A stretch of 64,000 nucleotides of DNA from Shinella pollutisoli (lineage in GTDB: Bacteria > Pseudomonadota > Alphaproteobacteria > Rhizobiales > Rhizobiaceae). Shown piece by piece: positions 48,632-56,288 of this stretch. The notes under the pieces were generated by a model. That model worked only from the letters and a program-made list of their open reading frames with translations. It did not search any database and was not told where the DNA came from. Each line of letters opens with the position of its first letter. The first letter of the stretch is position 1. The stretch spans positions 186,001 through 250,000 of the forward strand of contig NZ_JANFDG010000003.1 in assembly GCF_024609765.1 (NCBI RefSeq), written 5' to 3'. A program made the position numbers and the translations under genes.

Positions 48632-49410
48632 GCGCCGCCGCTCCCCTCCGGCTCCGTCTCCGGCCAGCGCGGCCTGGTCGCGCGCATCGCGGCGTAGCGG
48701 TGCATCCTGTAGCGGAAATCGAGCTGATAGGCCGCGTTGCGCAGGAAGCGCAGCACGACGTTGGCGCGCATGCGCCTGCGGCTCTCGTCGATGCTGCTCG
48801 TCAGCCCGTGCCGCTCGTCCGGGCGCACCACCGCCGGCTCCACCACCTTGATCGAGGCGCCGTGCTCCCACCAGCGCTTGAGGTAGAGGTCGATCGGCCA
48901 GGCGATCGACGGCGGCAGGGCGGTGAGCGCGCGCGCGGCGGGGCGGGTGATGGCATAGGCGACGGTCGTGGGCGGCAGGACCAGCGGCGTGCCGATGCGG
49001 TAGCCGCCGGCAAGCGGGACGGCCTCGACCATCGGGCGCGCGCCGTCGCTGTAGAGCTTCAGCATGTCCCATGTGCAGGGAAGCCGGGCGAGCCGCTCCA
49101 GGATGCGGGCGGCGCCGGGTTCCAGGACGAAGTCGTCCTCCAGCACGACCGCGACCGGCGCGTCGCCGGCGGCGATCTCCGCCCAGGCCTTGCGATGGCT
49201 GAGGAAGCAGGCGACCTCGGCGGGCGTCACCGGGCGCTTGGCGAAGCGCGGCCGCGGCGCGCCGACCCGGCGCAGCTGGTCCTCCGTGAGCATGCGGCCG
49301 TCGACGGCGCGCACGCGCCGGAAGGCGAGCCCCGCCGCGTCGAGCCGGGCGCGGCTTTCGGCCAGACGCGCGGGGACCCGGTCGAGGTTGATGACGTAGA
49401 TCGGCCACAT
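48628..49410 (-). CDS. Glycosyltransferase family 25 (LPS/glycan type)
   Basis: 260 residues from ATG 49410 (MWPIYVINLDRVPARLA). GT25 landmarks: IYVINLDR at the start, RAVDGRML, VTPAEVACFLSHRKAW, and the metal-binding VVLEDDF (EDD). The family includes beta-galactosyltransferases of lipooligosaccharide synthesis. First gene of the three-gene operon with the pyruvyl transferase and the QueC-like enzyme. The glycan it builds is unknown. Confidence 0.85.
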   Translation of the reverse strand: MWPIYVINLDRVPARLAESRARLDAAGLAFRRVRAVDGRMLTEDQLRRVGAPRPRFAKRPVTPAEVACFLSHRKAWAEIAAGDAPVAVVLEDDFVLEPGAARILERLARLPCTWDMLKLYSDGARPMVEAVPLAGGYRIGTPLVLPPTTVAYAITRPAARALTALPPSIAWPIDLYLKRWWEHGASIKVVEPAVVRPDERHGLTSSIDESRRRMRANVVLRFLRNAAYQLDFRYRMHRYAAMRATRPRWPETEPEGSGGA

Positions 49411-49558
49411 GGCGGCACTCTGCCCGGCCGGGCGCAGGCGGGCAATAGGCACAATCGGATCGGGAATCGGAAGGCGGCTGCAATCACCAGAAAACCGACG
49501 AAAACGAAGCTTAGCGCTCCGCGGCGCCGCGTATCGCCCGGCTTTTCGGGACAGGCGG

Positions 49559-50611
49559 CTAGAGGAGGGATCGCGCGGATTCGCGCCGGCCCGGCCCGTC
49601 CGTCCGGGCGACCAGCCGGGAAAACAGGGCAGCGTCGCCGAAGCCGCCGGACTTCGACAGGATGGTGACGCCGTGCCATCGGCCGCCGCTGATCCGGGAG
49701 ACCGGCACGCCGGTCGCCGCCTCGCCGATGCATTCCAGGAAGTCAGCGCCCGTCGTGTCGAGCACGATCGAGAGCGTGTCGCCGCCGGTGACGACGAAGG
49801 ACGTCTCCTCCGGGTCGGACACGTCGATTTCCGGCAGGTGGCGGCGCAGAATACGGTGCGTCGCGGCGGCGTCCGTGGCCGTCAGGGCGGGGGCGAGCAG
49901 CCGGGGCCTGTCACCGGTCGGGATGCCTTCCGCCACGGTGCCGTCGGCAAGCGCGCTTGCGACCTGCGCGCGCGTCGCGGGATGGTTGGTGCCGACGATC
50001 ACGCCGCGGACGGGCGGGAAGGGGGTGGGCGCCCGCGCCTTCCCGAGGACGGCGGCGAGGCCGCCGGTGCCGACCCACAGCGTCCTGCCCTGCGGTTTCG
50101 CCTGCCTCAGGCGCGCCACCTGCTCGCGCAAGACTTCCTGCCGGTCGGCGTCGACGAGGGTCACGGCGAGGCCGAGCCGGCCGAAGGCCTCGCGGAAGCC
50201 CGGCCCGACGGGCACGGGGTCGCCGGTCCCGCCCGTCACGTATTGCCGGCCGTCGCGGGTGATCCGCCCCATGTCCGGATAGGCGGGGGCGAAGACGCAG
50301 CCGGAGAAGCCGCCCGCCTCGAAGGCTGCCTTCGTCTCGGCGAAGGGGTGGCCGCGCATCACGCTGTCGATCTTCTTGAACCAGAGGGTATCGGGACCCG
50401 CGCCGGCGAAGGCGCGCACCGCGGCCGCGACGGCGGCCACGGCTGCGGCCTCGTCCATGTCGCGCGATTCCGTGCTGACGGCGAGCCTGTCTCCCGCCGG
50501 CAGCGCCCGGCCCGGAACGGCGACGCGCACCGGCGCGGCCGGATCGGCGAAGGCGCAGCCGCTGTCGAGCGCGCCCGTGAGGTCGTCGGCGACGAGCCGC
50601 AGCCGGCTCAC
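49559..50611 (-). CDS. Four-carbon acid sugar kinase (DUF1537 family)
   Basis: 350 residues from GTG 50611, which overlaps the DeoR stop by four bases (GTGA). The N-terminal DUF1537 domain begins RLRLVADDLTGALDSGCAFA; the C-terminal nucleotide-binding domain has VVTGGDTLSIVLD and ISGGRWHGVTILSKSGGFG. DUF1537 proteins phosphorylate four-carbon sugar acids such as D-threonate or erythronate at O4. With the PdxA2-like dehydrogenase of the divergent operon this would give a route to dihydroxyacetone phosphate. The precise acid is not determined. Confidence 0.85.
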   Translation of the reverse strand: MSRLRLVADDLTGALDSGCAFADPAAPVRVAVPGRALPAGDRLAVSTESRDMDEAAAVAAVAAAVRAFAGAGPDTLWFKKIDSVMRGHPFAETKAAFEAGGFSGCVFAPAYPDMGRITRDGRQYVTGGTGDPVPVGPGFREAFGRLGLAVTLVDADRQEVLREQVARLRQAKPQGRTLWVGTGGLAAVLGKARAPTPFPPVRGVIVGTNHPATRAQVASALADGTVAEGIPTGDRPRLLAPALTATDAAATHRILRRHLPEIDVSDPEETSFVVTGGDTLSIVLDTTGADFLECIGEAATGVPVSRISGGRWHGVTILSKSGGFGDAALFSRLVARTDGPGRRESARSLL

Positions 50612-51408
50612 GCGACGCCCCTGAGGCCGACGGGCGCGCTCTCGACGATCTCGAGCGGGATGCCGAGGGCGCGGATGGCGGCGGCATGCTCGGGCGGCAG
50701 CTTGTTGTCGGTGATGATGAGGTGGACGTCGACGAGCCGGCCGAAGGTGCAGAAGGACGTGCTGAAGAACTTGCCGCTGTCGGCGAGCAGCACGACGCGG
50801 TCGGCGGCGCGCAGGATCGTGCTCTTGATCTCGGCGAGCTCGATCGACGTGTCGGACAGCGCCTCCTGCGTCAGCGCATGCGTGCCGATGAAGGCGATGT
50901 CGGCGCGCAGCCGCGTGAGCGTCTGCATCGCGCCCGCGCCGAGCAGCGTGGCCGACCCGGGCCGCACGTACCCGCCCGTCACGGTCGTGTGGATGGCGGC
51001 GTTGCCGGAGAGCACGGAGCCGATCGTCAGGTCGTTGGTGACGGCGGTGAAGGGCACGTTGCGCTCGCGCGCCGAGACGGCGGCCGCCGCCGTCGTCGTG
51101 CCGCTGTCGAAGATCACCGTCTGGCCGGGCTGGATCATCGCGGCGGCCCGCCGGCCGATCGCCTGCTTCTCGGCGCTGGCGATGGCCGAGGCGATCTCCG
51201 GCGTCGGCTCCAGCGTCTTCAGCGCGGTCGGCTCCAGGAGCGCGCCGCCGTGGGTGCGCTGCAGGAGCCCCGTCTCGCACAGGTACTCGACGTCGCGGCG
51301 CACGGTGGACAGCGAGCTGTCGAGCGCCTCCGCCATGTCGCGCAGCGAGGCCGCGTGCTCGGTGCGCAGCAGTTCGATGATACGGGCGCGTCGTTTGGCG
51401 GGCAGCAT
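50608..51408 (-). CDS. DeoR/GlpR-family transcriptional regulator
   Basis: 266 residues from ATG 51408 (MLPAKRRARIIELLRTEH), with AGGAGG 11 bases upstream; an upstream in-frame start at 51465 would run into the operator region. N-terminal DeoR winged helix: LRDMAEALDSSLSTVRRDVEYL and THGGALL. C-terminal phosphosugar-sensing domain: FDSGTTTAAAAV and LLADSGKF. It probably represses the divergent transporter operon and its own operon until a sugar phosphate binds. Translationally coupled to the kinase. Confidence 0.9.
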   Translation of the reverse strand: MLPAKRRARIIELLRTEHAASLRDMAEALDSSLSTVRRDVEYLCETGLLQRTHGGALLEPTALKTLEPTPEIASAIASAEKQAIGRRAAAMIQPGQTVIFDSGTTTAAAAVSARERNVPFTAVTNDLTIGSVLSGNAAIHTTVTGGYVRPGSATLLGAGAMQTLTRLRADIAFIGTHALTQEALSDTSIELAEIKSTILRAADRVVLLADSGKFFSTSFCTFGRLVDVHLIITDNKLPPEHAAAIRALGIPLEIVESAPVGLRGVA

Positions 51409-51469
51409 GCGGCGGGGATCCTCCTGGTTGGCGCGAGGGTAGGGAGTGATCGCCCGTCTCGTCAAGATG

Positions 51470-51499
51470 TTCCAAAAAATTCCAAAAAGAATCCAAATT
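51470..51499. promoter_or_regulatory. Tandem 10-bp repeats, candidate DeoR operators
   Basis: Three direct repeats at exact 10-bp spacing: TTCCAAAAAA (51470), TTCCAAAAAG (51480), AATCCAAATT (51490). A reverse-oriented partner, TTGGAAAAA, lies at about 51522-51530. The AT-rich block sits in the divergent region between the DeoR gene and the transporter operon, where DeoR/GlpR repressors normally bind tandem sites. Function is inferred. Confidence 0.55.
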
Positions 51500-51626
51500 A
51501 CGTCAAATCATGCTGGACAGCTTGGAAAAACTTGATAGGTTTTTGACGCACAATGAAGACGGGTGGAGCAAGGCTGGCGTCGGAACGCCAGATTCCGTCA
51601 GAGACACCGAAGGTGGAGGAGATAGA

Positions 51627-52691
51627 ATGAGAACGTTTCTCAAGTCGATGGCGGCCGGCCTGATGCTGGCGGCCGCAGCCGTTGTCGCGCCGGCGCAGGC
51701 CGCGGACGAACCGACGGTCGGCGTGGTCGTGCCGACGCTGGACGCGCAGTTCTGGAATTCCTATGTCGACTTCATGAAGAAGGGCGCGGGCGAGCTCGGC
51801 GTCGAGCTCGTCGTGCTCAACGCCGACAACAAGCCCGACCAGATGATCAAGAGCCTGGAGGACCTCGTCGCCCAGGGCGTCGACGGCATCATCTTCACGC
51901 CCTACTGGGCGACGGCCGTGCCGGGCCTGACGCTCGCCAACCAGAGCAACATCCCGGTCATCCTGACCGACACCTATGCCGATTTCGCGCCGCAGACCGA
52001 GCAGTTCCCGAACTACCTCGCCTTCATCGGCCCGAGCGACCGGGATGCCGGCAAGCAGATGGCCGAGGCGCTGTTCGCGGCACTCGAGCCGGCCGCCGAC
52101 GGCAAGAAGTACATCGCCGTCGTCAACGGCACCGCCGGCACCTCGGTCGCGATCGACCGCCGCGCCGGCCTGCAGGATGCGCTCGACGCCCATCCGGAGG
52201 TCGTGGTCGTCGGCGAGGTCGACGGCAACTTCGTGCGCGACACCTCGCAGACCGTGTTCGAGAGCCTGTGGCAGGGCAATCCCAACGTCCAGGGCGTCTG
52301 GGCCGCGAACGGCGGCACGGCGACGGGCGTGATGGCGGCGATCACCGGCGCCGGCAAGGTGCCGGGCAAGGACATCATCGTCGTCGGCATGGACCTCAAC
52401 CCGGAGAACATCGACGCGGTCGAGGCCGGTTCGCTCCTCTTCGACATCGGCGGCCACTGGCTGCAGGGCGGTTTCGCGCTCGTGACGATGTACGACCATC
52501 TGAACGGCCACAAGGTCCCGGCGGAGAAGGCGAACATCAAGCTCGAGCTGCTGCCGCTGACGCAGGACCGCGTGGCGCAGTTCAAGGCCGACTTCCCGGG
52601 CGGCGTCCCCGTCTATGACTTCAAGGCGCATTCCCAGACCTACAACAAGGATGCCGAAAGCGCCGTCTTCGAGATGAAGTACAGCAAGTAA
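51627..52691 (+). CDS. Sugar ABC transporter substrate-binding protein (RbsB type)
   Basis: 354 residues from ATG 51627 with GGAGGA upstream. Signal peptide about 1-25 (MLAAAAVVAPAQA). The mature protein is a periplasmic binding protein of the ribose/galactose type: VGVVVPTLDAQFWNSYVDF, the hinge repeat QMIKSLEDLVAQGVDGIIF, and PVILTDTYAD. First gene of the rightward operon with the ATPase, permease, PdxA2-like enzyme and aldehyde dehydrogenase, so its ligand is probably the compound those enzymes degrade. Confidence 0.92.
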   Translation: MRTFLKSMAAGLMLAAAAVVAPAQAADEPTVGVVVPTLDAQFWNSYVDFMKKGAGELGVELVVLNADNKPDQMIKSLEDLVAQGVDGIIFTPYWATAVPGLTLANQSNIPVILTDTYADFAPQTEQFPNYLAFIGPSDRDAGKQMAEALFAALEPAADGKKYIAVVNGTAGTSVAIDRRAGLQDALDAHPEVVVVGEVDGNFVRDTSQTVFESLWQGNPNVQGVWAANGGTATGVMAAITGAGKVPGKDIIVVGMDLNPENIDAVEAGSLLFDIGGHWLQGGFALVTMYDHLNGHKVPAEKANIKLELLPLTQDRVAQFKADFPGGVPVYDFKAHSQTYNKDAESAVFEMKYSK

Positions 52692-52755
52692 AGCCTGCCG
52701 AGGGAGGAGAGCGCCTGCCGCTCTCCTCCCGCATCCGGCCGGCCGGGAGGCCTTC

Positions 52756-54237
52756 ATGCTGTCCGCTCGCGACATTTCCAAGAGTTTCGGCGCCTCGCAG
52801 GCGCTGTCGGGCGTCTCGGCCGATTTCCGCCGCGGCGAGGTGGTCTCGCTCGTCGGCGAGAACGGCGCCGGCAAGTCGACCCTGCTGAAGGCGCTCGCCG
52901 CCGTCTTTCCCTGGGACACGGGGACCGTCACGCTGGAGGGCGCGCCCTATGCGCCGAAAAGCCTCGCCGAGGCGGAGGCCCAGGGCGTGGCGCTGGTGTT
53001 CCAGGAGCTCAACGTCAACCGCTCGCTGACCATCGCCGAGAACGTGATGCTCGGGCGGCTGCGCCGCTACCGCCGGCTCGGCCTCGTCGACTGGAAGCAG
53101 CTGAAGGCGGAGGCGCAGGCGATCCTCGACCGGCTGGACTCCGGCATTTCCGTTTCCGCCGACATCGACAGCCTCGACCTCGGCCAGCTGAAGACCGTCG
53201 AGGTGGCGCGTGCGCTCGCCTCGAAGCCGCGCTTCGTCTTCTTCGACGAATCGACGGCCTTCCTCAACAACCGCGAGGCGCACCGGCTTCTCGCCGTCAT
53301 CCGCAACCTGCGCGACCAGGACCACGGCGTCGCCTTCGTCTCGCATCACCTCAACGAGGTCTTCGAGATTTCCGACCGGCTGGTGGTGCTGAAGGACGGC
53401 GCGCTCGTCGACAGCTTCGAGGCCGCCGGCATGAGCGAGGGGCGGCTGCACGAGCTGATGGTCGGGCGCGAGTTCGACGGCGGCATCTTCCCGGCCGCGA
53501 CCCCCGCACGGGAAGAGGCCCGCATCGAGCTCTCCTTCGAGGACGTCGTCACGCGCTCCGGCCTCGGCCCGGTCTCGCTCGACGTGCCGGCCGGCCGGAT
53601 CGTCGGCATCGGCGGCCTCAAGGGCTCCGGCGGCGACGCCATGCTGCAGGCGGTCATGGGCGCCGAGCCGGTGCTTTCCGGCCGGATGACCTTCGACGGC
53701 AAGCCGTTCCGCCCGGGCGACCCGCGCGACGCCTGGCGCCAGGGCATCGCCTACGTGCCGGGCGACCGCACCGGCGAGGGGCTGATCCCGGAATTCGCGA
53801 TCGAGGAGAACCTGACGATGGCGGCGCGCCCGAGGACGGCGGGCGGCTTCGTCGACCGGCCGGCGGGGCGCCGGGTGGCCGACGAGATGATCGCCCGGCT
53901 GCGCATCAAGGCCGCAGGCCGCGACGCGGCGACGTCGTCGCTCTCCGGCGGCAACATGCAGAAGGTCGTGCTCGGCAAGTGCCTGGCGACCGGGCCGCGG
54001 ATGCTCCTGCTCAACAATCCCACGCGCGGCGTCGACGTCGGCGCCAAGGCCGAGATCTACCGGCTGATGCGGCAGCTCGCCGACGAGGGCATGACGATCC
54101 TCATGGTGACGGAGGACCTCGCCGAGCTGATCGGCGTGGCGGACCAGATCATTGTTACGCGCCGGGGCGCGATCTCGCATCGCTTCGCGCCGGGCGCAAG
54201 GCCCTCGGAGGAGGAGGTGGTAAGGTGGATGATGTAG
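52756..54237 (+). CDS. Sugar ABC transporter ATP-binding protein (RbsA type, two ABC domains)
   Basis: 493 residues with two nucleotide-binding domains. The first has an intact Walker A (GENGAGKSTLLKAL), a Walker B-like FFDESTAFLNN, and a poor signature (LDLGQLKTVEVARA). The second has a good signature (LSGGNMQKVVLGK) but a degenerate P-loop (GGLKGSGGDAML) and a Walker B reading LLLNNPTRGVD, without the usual D-E. As in RbsA, one competent composite site is expected. It overlaps the permease gene by 13 bases. Confidence 0.92.
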   Translation: MLSARDISKSFGASQALSGVSADFRRGEVVSLVGENGAGKSTLLKALAAVFPWDTGTVTLEGAPYAPKSLAEAEAQGVALVFQELNVNRSLTIAENVMLGRLRRYRRLGLVDWKQLKAEAQAILDRLDSGISVSADIDSLDLGQLKTVEVARALASKPRFVFFDESTAFLNNREAHRLLAVIRNLRDQDHGVAFVSHHLNEVFEISDRLVVLKDGALVDSFEAAGMSEGRLHELMVGREFDGGIFPAATPAREEARIELSFEDVVTRSGLGPVSLDVPAGRIVGIGGLKGSGGDAMLQAVMGAEPVLSGRMTFDGKPFRPGDPRDAWRQGIAYVPGDRTGEGLIPEFAIEENLTMAARPRTAGGFVDRPAGRRVADEMIARLRIKAAGRDAATSSLSGGNMQKVVLGKCLATGPRMLLLNNPTRGVDVGAKAEIYRLMRQLADEGMTILMVTEDLAELIGVADQIIVTRRGAISHRFAPGARPSEEEVVRWMM

Positions 54238-55208
54238 CGAAATCCGCGGCGGTCGCGACGCCGCCGGCGAAGCTTGCGGGCGGGCGCGGCATCCGGGACC
54301 TGTTTCCCGTGTTGCTGCTGGCCGTGCTCTGCGTCGTCTTCGCCCTCCTGTCCGACCGCTTCCTCACCGTCAACAACGGCCTGATCGTGCTGCAGCAGAG
54401 CACGGTGCTGCTGGTGGCGGCGCTGGCGATGACCTTCGTCATCGTCAACGGCTCGATCGACCTGTCGGTCGGCTCGATCGTCGCGCTGAGCGCGCTTGCC
54501 GCGGCCGCCGCGTCGAGCCAGATGGGCGCCTTCGCCGTCATGCCGGCGGTCCTCGTCGGCTTCGCCTGCGGCCTCGTCAACGGCGTGCTCTTCGCCTACG
54601 GCAAGATCCCGTCCTTCATCGTCACGCTCGGAACGCTGGTGATCTACCGCGGCGTCGTGCTGCTCTACACGCGCGGCGCGCCCGTCTCGATTTCCGATCC
54701 CGGCTTCCTGCAGGTCTATGCGTCGCGCAGCTTCGGCATCCCCCATTCCGTGCTGATCGCGCTCGCCGCGCTCCTCGTCGTGGCGGTCGTCTTCAACCAC
54801 ACCGTCTTCGGCCGCGAGGTGCGCGCCGTCGGCGGCGGCGAGCGGGTGGCGCTTCTGAGCGGCATTCCCGTCAACCGGGTGAAGCTCGGCGTCTTCGTGC
54901 TGTGCGGCACGCTCTGCGGGCTTGCCGGCCTGCTGCAGGCCGCGCGCACCATGGCGGCGACGGCGCAGCTCGCCCAGGGGCTGGAGCTCGACGTGATCGC
55001 GGCCGTGGTCGTCGGCGGCACGCCGCTCACCGGTGGCATCGGCCGCATCCGCGGCACGGTGCTCGGCGTGATGATCATCGCGATCCTCTCCAACGGCATG
55101 AACATGATCGGCATGGACCCCTATCTGCAGAACATCATCAAGGGCGCCGTGCTGATCGCCGCCGTCTTCCTGACGATCGACCGGTCGAAAATCCTGATAA
55201 TCAAGTGA
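54225..55208 (+). CDS. Sugar ABC transporter permease (RbsC type)
   Basis: 327 residues from GTG 54225, chosen for GGAGG-type purines just upstream and the 13-base overlap with the ATPase gene. A cytoplasmic N-terminal stretch of about 20 residues precedes eight to ten transmembrane helices. RbsC-family motifs: AMTFVIVNGSIDLSVGSIVAL and VVVGGTPLTGGIGRIRGTVLG. It forms a homodimeric channel with the RbsA-type protein. Confidence 0.92.
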   Translation: MDDVAKSAAVATPPAKLAGGRGIRDLFPVLLLAVLCVVFALLSDRFLTVNNGLIVLQQSTVLLVAALAMTFVIVNGSIDLSVGSIVALSALAAAAASSQMGAFAVMPAVLVGFACGLVNGVLFAYGKIPSFIVTLGTLVIYRGVVLLYTRGAPVSISDPGFLQVYASRSFGIPHSVLIALAALLVVAVVFNHTVFGREVRAVGGGERVALLSGIPVNRVKLGVFVLCGTLCGLAGLLQAARTMAATAQLAQGLELDVIAAVVVGGTPLTGGIGRIRGTVLGVMIIAILSNGMNMIGMDPYLQNIIKGAVLIAAVFLTIDRSKILIIK

Positions 55209-55216
55209 GAGACACA

Positions 55217-56260
55217 ATGGAGAGAAGAACCATAGCCATCACCGTCGGCGATCCGGCCGGGATCGGGCCGGAGATCTCCATCAAGGCGCTCGCCGCCTTC
55301 GCCGACCGGCTGGCGGAGGGCGACCTGCGGCTGCTTCTGGTGGGCGACGTCGGCACGCTGCAGGAGACGGCCCGGCGGCTGGGCATGGCCGCGCCGCCCG
55401 CCATCACCGTCGACGAGATCGCCAAGGCGCCGCCGGCGGCGATCCTGCCGACGACCCCCCTCGCCCGGCCCGTCGAGATAGGCCAGGTCAGCGCCGAGGG
55501 CGGCCAGCAGGCCTACGAGGCGGTGCGCATCGCCGTCGAGCAGGCGCTCGCCGGCACCGTCACGGCGATCGTCACGGCCCCGCTCAGCAAGGAGGCGCTG
55601 CATCTTGCCGGCCACGACTATGCCGGTCACACCGAGCTTCTCGCCGATCTCACCGGCGTGCGCGACAGCGTGATGATGCTGGCGCACGAGAATTTCCGCG
55701 TCACCCACGTCTCCACCCACTGCGCGCTGGAGGAGGTGCCGAAGAAGGCGACGCCGCAGCGCATCGGCCGGGTGGTCGATCTCACGCACCGCACGCTGAA
55801 GAGCCTCGGCATCGCTGAGCCGCGCATCGCGATCGCCGCCCTCAATCCCCATGCCGGGGAGGGCGGCATCTTCGGCCGGCACGACATCGACGTCACCGCG
55901 CCGCTGGTGGAGGCCTATCGTGCACGCGGCTTCCGGCTGGACGGCCCGGTGCCGGGCGACACCGTCTTCGTCAAGCTGCGCGCCGGCCAGTACGACGCCG
56001 TCGTCGCCATGTATCACGACCAGGGGCATATTCCGGTGAAGCTGCTCGGCTTCGGTGTCGACACGGCGACCGGCGAGTGGACGGCGCTCAGCGGCGTCAA
56101 CGTCACGCTCGGCCTGCCGGTCATCCGCACCTCGGTCGACCACGGCACGGCCTTCGACATCGCCGGCACCGGCAAGGCGCAGGCGAGCAGCCTGCTGGAG
56201 GCGATCGACTATGCGCTCGATCTGGCGCGGCCCGCCGCCATGCGCGACGCCGTCGCGTGA
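55217..56260 (+). CDS. PdxA2-like 4-phospho-sugar-acid dehydrogenase
   Basis: 347 residues from ATG 55217. Family of 4-hydroxythreonine-4-phosphate dehydrogenase (PdxA): VGDPAGIGPEISIKAL, TAPLSKEALHLAGHDYAGHTEL-like region (metal-binding His), ALNPHAGEGGIFGRHD, and AMYHDQGHIPVKLLGFG. PdxA2 paralogues next to DUF1537 kinases oxidise 4-phospho-D-threonate and decarboxylate it to dihydroxyacetone phosphate. The setting here, with a DUF1537 kinase, favours PdxA2 over a pyridoxal biosynthesis role. The normal pdxA partner ksgA is absent. Confidence 0.85.
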   Translation: MERRTIAITVGDPAGIGPEISIKALAAFADRLAEGDLRLLLVGDVGTLQETARRLGMAAPPAITVDEIAKAPPAAILPTTPLARPVEIGQVSAEGGQQAYEAVRIAVEQALAGTVTAIVTAPLSKEALHLAGHDYAGHTELLADLTGVRDSVMMLAHENFRVTHVSTHCALEEVPKKATPQRIGRVVDLTHRTLKSLGIAEPRIAIAALNPHAGEGGIFGRHDIDVTAPLVEAYRARGFRLDGPVPGDTVFVKLRAGQYDAVVAMYHDQGHIPVKLLGFGVDTATGEWTALSGVNVTLGLPVIRTSVDHGTAFDIAGTGKAQASSLLEAIDYALDLARPAAMRDAVA

Positions 56261-56288
56261 CCGCAACATCTTCAGGGAGAGAAACGCA

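Noticed and set aside
46502-49410. Qat-type (QatABCD) antiphage system, because QatC is QueC-like
   Set aside because: No QatA ATPase, QatB or TatD-like QatD genes are next to it; the neighbours are glycan enzymes.
55217-56260. PdxA of pyridoxal phosphate synthesis
   Set aside because: It is embedded in an ABC sugar operon opposite a DUF1537 kinase and has no ksgA/surA neighbour, which fits the catabolic PdxA2 paralogue.
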